A stretch of DNA of 21,834 bases, from assembly GCA_046294625.1 (NCBI GenBank), contig JBKBKN010000036.1, forward strand, positions 1 through 21,834, in the 5' to 3' direction. The notes under the pieces are model-generated. The model saw only the letters and a program-made list of their open reading frames with translations. It was not told the DNA's origin and did not search any database. This stretch comes from JBKBKN01 sp046294625 (GTDB taxonomy: Bacteria; Bacteroidota; Bacteroidia; M30B66). Position numbers and translations under genes: made by a program. Positions 1 through 6,278 of the stretch are shown in pieces (position 1 is the first letter of the stretch; each line of letters starts with the position of its first letter).

Positions 1-57
1 CAACTAATTTGGACAGCGAAATGACAACGGACGAAAGAGAACAACGAAGGCATAACA

Positions 58-169
58 GGCGTTTGGCAAAAAAGAGGGTACAGTGCTTAAATGAAGCTCT
101 GTGCTTCTATTCAAGTTCAGTGCTGGTTGACAGTTTTGTGCTCCGAAACCCGCCACTGAGCCAAGCGCC
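58..169. repeat. Palindromic intergenic repeat with periodic GTGCT core
   Basis: Imperfect inverted repeats bound this element: GGCGTTTGGC at 58-67 and GCCAAGCGCC at 160-169, with similarity continuing inward to about 78 and 149. Between them the motif GTGCT occurs four times (starting at 83, 101, 120 and 138), a regular 18-19 base spacing. I recall similar GGCGTTTGGC...GTGCTT...CCCGCCACT elements as dispersed non-coding repeats in Bacteroidota genomes, but that is from memory and untested here. No transposase is visible, so this is more like a non-autonomous or extragenic palindromic element than an insertion sequence. Bases 1-57 show no supportable gene. Confidence 0.55.
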
Positions 170-171
170 AA

Positions 172-321
172 AACGATGATAGGCCACATTTTGAAGTGTT
201 AGGTAGCAAACACAAAAACAATGACCCTTGTTCGGAAGAAGAAATCTGGATTCCCATAAAACTCAAAAGAGATACAACAGGAAATGATACCGAGCGCATC
301 AATAATTTTCAATCCTTTTAA
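172..321 (+). pseudogene. 3' remnant of a GyrI-like / AraC effector-binding domain gene
   Basis: The frame reads NDDRPHFEVLG, then NNDPCSEEEIWIPIK, and stops at 319-321. This matches the usual C-terminal end of GyrI-like small-molecule-binding domains, where a Tyr/Phe-glu-val segment and an E-I-W/Y-I-P-I-K strand close the fold. Only about 49 residues remain, against roughly 150 for a complete domain. Going upstream the frame runs into the palindromic repeat and meets a stop at 157-159, so no start codon or N-terminal part exists here. The similarity begins within a few bases of the repeat's right edge at 169. The gene was therefore either broken at the repeat or joined there by misassembly. 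Non-functional as it stands. Confidence 0.65.
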
Positions 322-351
322 ACCAAGTTTCACTAATCTTGTCTCTTAACA

Positions 352-1671
352 GTGGTTAAAATTCTGACTAAATACCTGCTCATCATTGGTTTGTTTTTCA
401 GCATAAACACCAATGCACAAAACTTATATTTTCCACCTTTAACAGGCAATACTTGGGAAACCACCGACCCTGCAAGTTTGGGTTGGTGCCAACGGAAAAT
501 AGATAGCCTTTACGACTTCCTAAATGTCAATGGAACCAAAGCATTTATGGTGCTCAAAGACGGAAAGATAGTACTCGAACAATATTTCAACGACCACAAT
601 ATGAGTTCGAATTGGTATTGGGCATCAGCTGGTAAAACGCTTACTGCCTTTATGACCGGGATGGCTCAGCAAGAAGGTTTTCTAAACATTCAAAATCCCA
701 CTTCAACTTATCTTGGTCAGGGCTGGACTGTGGCTCCTGAAGATAAAGAAGCACTCATCACAGTTTGGCATCAGCTCACTATGACTACCGGGTTGCAAGA
801 CAGTGGCGTGGATTTGGATTGCACCATTGACACTTGTTTGAAATACTTAGCCGATGCCGGCACACGCTGGTCCTATCACAATGCACCCTATACTCTACTC
901 GATCAGGTTATTGCAAATGCCACTGGCATGACACTTAACAATTTCACTCATACGAGATTAAGACAACCAATCGGTATGGGTGGCTTATTTATCAATGTGG
1001 GATTTAACAATGTATTCTTTAGCAACGCACGAAGTATGGCAAGATTTGGTCTGCTCATGTTAAATAATGGCAATTGGAATGGTAACCAAATCATGACCGA
1101 TCAGCAATACTTTCAAAATATGATCACCCGATCGCAGTCACTCAATAATTCTTATGGTTACTTGTGGTGGCTTAATGGATATGAAAATTATATGGTTCCG
1201 GGTTCTCAGTTTGTTATCCCTGGACAGTTGTTTCCTAATGCTCCTGCTGATATGTATTCAGCTCTGGGTCGTGATGGCCAAATTTTATCTGTAGTTCCTT
1301 CTCAAAATCTAATTATCATTAGAATGGGCGAATCACCCACCACCGTGCCTGTTCCGTACCTACTAAACACGCAAATCTGGGCTTACATTAACGATTTAAT
1401 TTGCGATGACCCATTGGCTATCAATGAAATAAATAAATTCAACTTTAGAGTATTTCCAAATCCGGCAACGGATGAGATCCAGTTCATATCAACAGAAGAC
1501 ATAACACAAATTATTATTCAAGATATAACTGGAAAAGTGCTTGTTTCTTCTATGCCTAAAGCCCCTATCAATCGAATTGACACATCGAAGCTTTCTGATG
1601 GTGTCTACATAATTCAGGCAAAAAATGCAAAGAGTAACACCATTAGCCAGCGTCTTATTATTAGCCGATAA
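352..1671 (+). CDS. Secreted serine hydrolase (beta-lactamase/class C-like) with T9SS type A sorting domain
   Basis: Predicted 439-residue exported serine hydrolase of the penicillin-binding-protein/beta-lactamase fold. Residues 1-22 form a signal peptide (hydrophobic core, cleavage likely after the NTNA stretch). The catalytic S-x-x-K is S92-A-G-K95 and the second motif is Y175-H-N177 in the context WSYHN. The LTMTTGLQD stretch near 142-150 is typical of the family. The third motif is not a clear KTG or HTG; a GRDGQ stretch sits at that place. From about residue 362 the protein ends in a T9SS type A sorting domain (VFPNPATDEI ... LSDGVYII ... LIISR), so it should cross the outer membrane and be surface-attached or released. 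The substrate is unknown: esterase, D-aminopeptidase or amidase activity are all possible. No ATG is available, so the start is GTG at 352, just before the signal peptide. It lies 30 bases after the GyrI remnant. Confidence 0.85.
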   Translation: MVKILTKYLLIIGLFFSINTNAQNLYFPPLTGNTWETTDPASLGWCQRKIDSLYDFLNVNGTKAFMVLKDGKIVLEQYFNDHNMSSNWYWASAGKTLTAFMTGMAQQEGFLNIQNPTSTYLGQGWTVAPEDKEALITVWHQLTMTTGLQDSGVDLDCTIDTCLKYLADAGTRWSYHNAPYTLLDQVIANATGMTLNNFTHTRLRQPIGMGGLFINVGFNNVFFSNARSMARFGLLMLNNGNWNGNQIMTDQQYFQNMITRSQSLNNSYGYLWWLNGYENYMVPGSQFVIPGQLFPNAPADMYSALGRDGQILSVVPSQNLIIIRMGESPTTVPVPYLLNTQIWAYINDLICDDPLAINEINKFNFRVFPNPATDEIQFISTEDITQIIIQDITGKVLVSSMPKAPINRIDTSKLSDGVYIIQAKNAKSNTISQRLIISR

Positions 1672-1772
1672 TTAACCACACGTAAGCAGAAACCGACTTT
1701 TAAAATTGAGTAAAACAAGTGCAGAAAATCGTTTGATAATGATTTAATCACACATCGAATAATCTATAGGCT

Positions 1773-1780
1773 TATTTTTG
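1773..1780 (+). promoter_or_regulatory. Putative -7 promoter box for the phosphatase gene
   Basis: TATTTTTG fits the Bacteroidota -7 consensus TAnnTTTG. No TTG lies at the usual -33 spacing. The box ends only four bases before the ATG at 1785, which implies a leaderless or nearly leaderless transcript if it is used. Confidence 0.4.
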
Positions 1781-1784
1781 CATC

Positions 1785-3569
1785 ATGTTTAAATATTCCT
1801 CATTCGTAATACTTTTCGCTTCCCTTTTCACCACTCAACAAGCAAAATCCCAAAATCCAGATCATCCAAAACTTATAATAGGAATCGTCGTGGATCAAAT
1901 GCGACCGGATTACATCTCCCGATATTGGCAGCACTACAGCGATGGTGGATTTAAACGACTTGTAAGTCAAGGCTATAATTTTACCAATACACACTATTCT
2001 TTCGTTCCCACCTACACTGCACCGGGGCATGCCACCATTTTCACCGGCACCACTCCATCCGGACATGGCATTATTTCCAACGATTGGTTTTCGAGAGAAA
2101 AAGACAACAACATCTATTGCACCGAAGATGCTACCGTGAGTGCCGTACGAAGCCCTGAAAAGGCTGCGTCGAAAAATGCGCCAAAACAAATGATGCCGAA
2201 AAAATTCAAAGAAAAAACCGGACAAATGTCGCCTCGAAACATGATTTCAGGAACATTTGGCGACGAGCTCCGGCTATTTAATAATTTTCAATCGAAAGTT
2301 GTGGGTGTGGCATTAAAAGATCGTGGGTCGATATTACCCGCCGGTCACACTGGCAATGCTTATTGGTTCGATGGTGAATCCGGAGAGTGGATCAGCAGCA
2401 CCTTTTATCATAATGAATTGCCAAAGTGGTTAAACGATTTCAACGCTTTAAATCTAACAGAAAACTACCTCGGTCAAACCTGGAAACCGCTATTACCCCT
2501 TAAAGAATATACATCAAGCCTGCCTGATGACAATTCATACGAAGGCATTCTAAAAGGAAAAAAGAAACCTGTTTTCCCTTACAATTTAAAAGAACTTGCC
2601 GAAGCCACTGGCAAAGGTGTGATTAGGGTTACTCCCTTCGGAAATAGTTTAACCAAGGACGTGGCTATTGCCGCCATCAAAGGCGAAAATTTAGGTAAAG
2701 GAAATGCCTGCGATATGCTCACCGTAAGTTTTTCGAGTACTGATTATGTAGGTCATAATTTTGGCATTGATGCCATAGAAACGCAAGACACCTATTTGCG
2801 ACTCGACCGCGATCTAGAAGAGTTGTTTAACTNNNNNNNNNNNNNNNNNNNNNNNNNNNNNNNNNNNNNNNNNNNNNNNNNNNNNNNNNNNNNNNNNNNN
2901 NNNNNNNNNNNNNNNNNNNNNNNNNNNNNNTTTATAGACCAATGGATAGGTATGAACAACTGTATGATTTTTCTTACCGCCGACCACGGTGGTGCCAGAA
3001 ATCCTTCTTACCTAAGTGACCAGAAAATGCCGGCGGGCTATATCGATTTTAATAAAATTAAAGATAGTCTCAATGCTGAGCTTAAGAGTATTTTTGGTTC
3101 TGATAAATTAATTCTGAGCATGAACAATGACCAGGTGTATTTCAACCAAACAGATGTTTTTGAAAAGTCGATTAACTATGAAAATTTGTTGAGTTATTGT
3201 GAACGCTTTATTCTGAATCACCAAGGTGTACAAGATGTTTACCGAAAAGAAAACATCCGCTTTCTATGTCTTTCAGATGGAAATATCGGAAAAATCCAGC
3301 GTGGATATATGCCAAAGCGCTCAGGCGATTTGCTGATTCTGCTAGAACCATCCTGGATGGATTATCCACCCACCGGCACCACTCATGGTAGCAATCATAG
3401 CTACGATACACATGTACCCCTGCTTTTTATGGGCTGGAAAATTCCAAAAGGAAAAAGTTCAACCAAGGTGCATGTTGAAGATATTGCCCCAAGCATAAGC
3501 CAATGGCTCAATATTGCATTTCCAAATGCGTGTTCTGGTAAACCATTGGAACTAAAACTTATGGATTGA
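1785..3569 (+). CDS. pafA: PafA-like alkaline phosphatase, interrupted by an assembly gap
   Basis: Exported, zinc-dependent phosphomonoesterase of the alkaline phosphatase superfamily. A signal peptide occupies residues 1-22 (ending in QQAKSQ). Metal and active-site residues line up with Elizabethkingia PafA as I remember it: D37 (VVDQMRPDY), nucleophile T78 (PTYTAPGHAT), N99, K178-x-R180 (LKDRGSILPAGH), D320 and H324 (SSTDYVGH), then an Asp-His pair in TADHGG and a late His in TTHGS. All the expected zinc ligands are present, so it should be active, probably scavenging phosphate in the periplasm. Two oddities stand out. There is a lysine-rich insertion at about residues 126-144. A run of 98 Ns also falls after residue 349, and the frame continues across it. 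Without those Ns the protein would be about 561 residues, close to the family length. The 3' end overlaps the convergent DUF4296 gene by 11 bases. Confidence 0.88.
   Translation: MFKYSSFVILFASLFTTQQAKSQNPDHPKLIIGIVVDQMRPDYISRYWQHYSDGGFKRLVSQGYNFTNTHYSFVPTYTAPGHATIFTGTTPSGHGIISNDWFSREKDNNIYCTEDATVSAVRSPEKAASKNAPKQMMPKKFKEKTGQMSPRNMISGTFGDELRLFNNFQSKVVGVALKDRGSILPAGHTGNAYWFDGESGEWISSTFYHNELPKWLNDFNALNLTENYLGQTWKPLLPLKEYTSSLPDDNSYEGILKGKKKPVFPYNLKELAEATGKGVIRVTPFGNSLTKDVAIAAIKGENLGKGNACDMLTVSFSSTDYVGHNFGIDAIETQDTYLRLDRDLEELFNXXXXXXXXXXXXXXXXXXXXXXXXXXXXXXXXXFIDQWIGMNNCMIFLTADHGGARNPSYLSDQKMPAGYIDFNKIKDSLNAELKSIFGSDKLILSMNNDQVYFNQTDVFEKSINYENLLSYCERFILNHQGVQDVYRKENIRFLCLSDGNIGKIQRGYMPKRSGDLLILLEPSWMDYPPTGTTHGSNHSYDTHVPLLFMGWKIPKGKSSTKVHVEDIAPSISQWLNIAFPNACSGKPLELKLMD
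2833..2930. other. Assembly gap (98 Ns) inside pafA
   Basis: Scaffolding gap of unknown bases. The reading frame is kept on both sides. Comparison with family spacing suggests that little or no real sequence is missing (see findings). Confidence 0.97.
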
Positions 3570-3942
3570 GCTGATCGTCTAAGCTCTGAGAAGTGCGCAG
3601 GCTATCTAATTTCTGAATAGACCTTTCATACACTGTCATTAGTAATTTTATGTTTTGTGCATACCAGTCGATGCTTTGCATGAGCGAATCTTTAGTGATT
3701 TGATGCTTGTGCAGAACCGCTCTGTAAAAAACATCTGACTCGAAAACCTGTGCATTTCCAGCTGAAAAGCTCACATTCTGAGCCCCATCTACCAAACTAA
3801 ATTCGAGAATGATTTCCGACATCTGCTCAGGTGGAATCACATCATTTGGCACCTTACTTCCTTTGTTGCCACAGGACGACAACATTCCAAGCAACACAAA
3901 ACTGAGTAAAACAAATCGGTTCAAAAAACAACGAAAAATCAT
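3559..3942 (-). CDS. DUF4296 lipoprotein
   Basis: 127-residue lipoprotein of the Bacteroidota-specific DUF4296 family, function unknown. A hydrophobic signal (about residues 8-20) is followed by a lipobox L21-S-S-C24, so the mature protein should be lipid-anchored at Cys24. The body matches the family pattern: a PPEQMSEIILEFSLVDGA helix, an FYRAVLHKHQITKDSL segment, then W-Y-x-x-N with a terminal helix ending in LDSLR. Its ATG overlaps the dihydroorotase stop as ATGA (3939-3942), suggesting translational coupling. As I recall, the pairing with dihydroorotase is common in Bacteroidota, but it says little about function. The 3' end overlaps pafA convergently. Confidence 0.8.
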   Translation of the reverse strand: MIFRCFLNRFVLLSFVLLGMLSSCGNKGSKVPNDVIPPEQMSEIILEFSLVDGAQNVSFSAGNAQVFESDVFYRAVLHKHQITKDSLMQSIDWYAQNIKLLMTVYERSIQKLDSLRTSQSLDDQLNP

Positions 3943-5288
3943 CTTTCAAAAATAAGGCGCTTTCCTTTGCTTTCATCAATTATTCTCCCTTGATCATACA
4001 CTAAATTTCCATTAACCCAAGTTTGATGAACCGAGCTATTAAAAGTATGTCCTTCAAATGGCGACCAGCCGCATTTGTACAAAATATTCTGGGTACTCAC
4101 CTTATATGGAGCATCTCTGTTCACCAATACCAAATCGGCGTAATACCCTTTTCTGATGAAGCCACGTTTATGCACCTTAAAAAGAATAGCCGGATGATGA
4201 CAAGCTTTTTTCACTAACAGTTCCAGACTCAACACTCCTTGATCGACCAGTTCGAGCCATGCCTGCAGTGCATGCTGCACCAAAGGCCCCCCGGACGGTG
4301 CTTGAGTATAGGGCTTTGACTTCTCCTCGTGAGTATGTGGCGCATGGTCAGTTGCCAAAATATCTATTCGTCCTGTTCGGATTGCCTCTCGAATGGCTTC
4401 GCGGTCTGCAAGACTTTTCACCGCTGGGTTCCATTTGATGTAATTGCCTTTGCTATCATAATCATGCTCAGTAAACCAGCAATGATGTACACAGGCTTCG
4501 GCTGTTACTTTCTTACTTTCAATATCATGTCCGGGCTCAAATAGCGACAATTCTCGAGCGGTACTAATATGTAGCACATGCAGTTGCGTGCCATGCTTGT
4601 GTGCAAGCTCCACTGTTTGCGATGATGACCTGTAGCAAGCCTCCGCATCTCTGATAACCGGATGCATTCGAGGTGGTATATCATCGCCATACTGCTCTTT
4701 CGCTCGTTTAAGATTTTCTGCAATCAAAACATCATCTTCGCAATGCGTAAGAATAGGAACCTGAGCTTCTTTAAATAATCTTTCGATCTGATGGCAATTG
4801 TTCACCAGCATATTTCCGGTTGAAGAACCTAGAAAAATCTTAATGCCACAAATCTTAGAATAATCCAGCTTAAGTATTTCATCTGCATTATCATTCGTAG
4901 TGCCCATAAAAAACGAATAATTGGCTAAAGAAACTTCTGAAGCCCGCTGATACTTTTGTTCGAGCAATTCGCCGGTCACCGCACCTGGTATCGTATTTGG
5001 CATTTCCATGAAGGTAGTTATTCCACCTGCCACAGCAGCTCTCGATTCGGTAAACAAATCACCTTTGTATGTGAGCCCCGGCTCCCGAAAATGCACCTGA
5101 TCATCAATCAATCCTGGTAACAATAACATGCCCTTAGCATCCATTTTTATTTGAGCCTTTTCAAACCATTCATCCGGAGCATTTCCTTCTCCTGTTGCTT
5201 CAATGTATTCTTGATTAATATACACAAATCCCGTATATTGCTTGCCTTCGTTGCAAATCAAAGCATTGTAAATAAGTGTTGCAGCCAT
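3939..5288 (-). CDS. pyrC: Dihydroorotase (class I-like, Bacteroidota type)
   Basis: 449-residue cytoplasmic amidohydrolase. It interconverts N-carbamoyl-L-aspartate and L-dihydroorotate, the third step of de novo pyrimidine synthesis. Visible active-site elements are D62-D-Q-V-H66-F-R68-E-P-G near the N-terminus, the carboxylatable lysine K150 (GIKIFLGSSTG), H182 (LTHCEDD), H240 (LHVLHIST) and D314 (ATDHAPHT), a standard TIM-barrel amidohydrolase set. The first histidine of the canonical D-x-H-x-H is replaced by Gln64. I recall the same Gln in other Bacteroidota homologues, so it is probably a lineage trait, not a defect. The start ATG at 5288 sits about a dozen bases downstream of the transcription start implied by the promoter below. 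An allantoinase-like or other cyclic amidohydrolase is the alternative, but the HFREPG motif and the DUF4296 neighbour favour dihydroorotase. Confidence 0.88.
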   Translation of the reverse strand: MAATLIYNALICNEGKQYTGFVYINQEYIEATGEGNAPDEWFEKAQIKMDAKGMLLLPGLIDDQVHFREPGLTYKGDLFTESRAAVAGGITTFMEMPNTIPGAVTGELLEQKYQRASEVSLANYSFFMGTTNDNADEILKLDYSKICGIKIFLGSSTGNMLVNNCHQIERLFKEAQVPILTHCEDDVLIAENLKRAKEQYGDDIPPRMHPVIRDAEACYRSSSQTVELAHKHGTQLHVLHISTARELSLFEPGHDIESKKVTAEACVHHCWFTEHDYDSKGNYIKWNPAVKSLADREAIREAIRTGRIDILATDHAPHTHEEKSKPYTQAPSGGPLVQHALQAWLELVDQGVLSLELLVKKACHHPAILFKVHKRGFIRKGYYADLVLVNRDAPYKVSTQNILYKCGWSPFEGHTFNSSVHQTWVNGNLVYDQGRIIDESKGKRLIFER

Positions 5289-5305
5289 TGTTAAATTGAA
5301 TGCTT

Positions 5306-5338
5306 CAAATGTATTGGCAATTTGATGATATTTTTCAA
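5306..5338 (-). promoter_or_regulatory. Promoter for the dihydroorotase-DUF4296 operon
   Basis: On the minus strand, TTG (5338-5336), a 22-base spacer and TACATTTG (5313-5306) fit the Bacteroidota -33/-7 pattern TTG-N(17-23)-TAnnTTTG. The ATG lies 17 bases beyond the -7 box. Confidence 0.55.
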
Positions 5339-5412
5339 TTTAATGCGATTTTAAGCAATTATCAACTGATATCAGCGGAATAATCAGCAGTATTTTAATT
5401 TCACAATAACTA

Positions 5413-5420
5413 TATATTTG
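5413..5420 (+). promoter_or_regulatory. Putative -7 promoter box for ridA
   Basis: TATATTTG matches TAnnTTTG. It overlaps an upstream in-frame TTG codon (5418), which makes that codon an unlikely start and supports the ATG at 5463. No clear TTG lies at -33. Confidence 0.45.
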
Positions 5421-5462
5421 CATGAAAACCTTTACCAAAACATCAAAAGAAGATTCGTGCGT

Positions 5463-5849
5463 ATGAAAAAAATAATCAATACTAACAAAGCCCCAAAGCC
5501 TATTGGTCCATATAATCAAGCAGTTATTTTCAATGGAATAATGTTCATATCAGGACAAATAGCCATTGACCCAATAAGTGGTGAACTCATCACCGACGAT
5601 ATACGCAAAGAAACCGAATGCGTGCTCAAAAACATAAAAGCCATCTTGGAAGAAGCGGGTTGCACATTCAAAAATGTACTCAAATCGAGTGTCTTTGTGA
5701 AAGATATCAATGACTTCAATGCGATCAACGAAGTGTATGCGCAATACTTCACCGATGAGCATCCTGCGCGTGAATTGGTTCAGGTGGCTGAGCTTCCACG
5801 AAAAGTAAATGTCGAAATTTCAGTAATTGTAGGGTTAGAAGGGTTTTAA
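5463..5849 (+). CDS. ridA: RidA family reactive enamine/imine deaminase
   Basis: 128-residue RidA/YjgF/UK114 protein. The family forms trimers that hydrolyse reactive 2-aminoacrylate-type enamine/imine intermediates released by PLP enzymes. Recognisable parts are the N-terminal APKPIGPYNQAV segment, MFISGQIAIDP, the middle V-L-K-N-I-K helix with EAGCTFKNVLKSSVFV, and the C-terminal HPARELVQVAELPRKVNVEISVI, which contains the Arg that binds the substrate carboxylate and the terminal Glu region. The reading frame extends upstream to a TTG at 5418, but that codon lies in the -7 box. The ATG at 5463 gives the usual family length, so I use it. It probably heads an operon with DUF423 (21-base gap) and the M32 peptidase. 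Confidence 0.92.
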   Translation: MKKIINTNKAPKPIGPYNQAVIFNGIMFISGQIAIDPISGELITDDIRKETECVLKNIKAILEEAGCTFKNVLKSSVFVKDINDFNAINEVYAQYFTDEHPARELVQVAELPRKVNVEISVIVGLEGF

Positions 5850-5870
5850 AATTACTTGAAATCAAGTGTT

Positions 5871-6278
5871 ATGATGAATTCCAATAAAATCATTGTTTGG
5901 TCTGCTCTATTTGGTGCGCTTGCCGTTGTGATTGGTGCGTTAGGAGCGCATGCTCTGGAAAAAATATTGGATGAACGGAGCCTTAAAAGCATTGAAACAG
6001 CAGTAAGGTATCAGTTCTATCATGCCTTGCTGTTAATGATGTTTGGTCTTTTTCAGCATAGTGGTAAAGTTTCAATACCGGCATACATTCACCAGCTATT
6101 TATTGCAGGAATTATCTGCTTTTCGTTTTCAATCTACGTACTCATTTTGCTTAAATATCAACAAATAAACTATCATTCTGCTATAGGACTTATTACACCC
6201 CTTGGAGGCATATTACTCATCGCAGGCTGGATAGCACTAGCCTTGATGTTTTTAAAACCAAAAAATAACCGTGCTTAA
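5871..6278 (+). CDS. DUF423 membrane protein (YgdD/TMEM256 family)
   Basis: About 135 residues with four predicted membrane segments: near IIVWSALFGALAVVIGAL, YQFYHALLLMMFGLF, LFIAGIICFSFSIYVLIL and LITPLGGILLIAGWIALAL. The GALGAHALE stretch after the first helix and the Y-Q-F-Y-H-A-L-L motif are the signatures of DUF423. The function is unknown; it is an inner-membrane protein. Two consecutive ATGs (5871 and 5874) could start it; upstream in-frame codons down to a TTG at 5856 are less likely. The stop overlaps the next gene's start as TAATG, so translation of the M32 carboxypeptidase is probably coupled to it. Confidence 0.85.
   Translation: MMNSNKIIVWSALFGALAVVIGALGAHALEKILDERSLKSIETAVRYQFYHALLLMMFGLFQHSGKVSIPAYIHQLFIAGIICFSFSIYVLILLKYQQINYHSAIGLITPLGGILLIAGWIALALMFLKPKNNRA

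Noticed and set aside
3..178. Open frame through the start of the window reading LDSEMTTDEREQRRHNRR, faintly like an IS3 OrfA N-terminal part
   Set aside because: The frame runs through the palindromic repeat and ends there; the resemblance is a few charged residues and no transposase motif follows.
1800..2225. 141-residue minus-strand open frame inside pafA
   Set aside because: Antisense to conserved phosphatase coding sequence, with no recognisable domain; a shadow frame.
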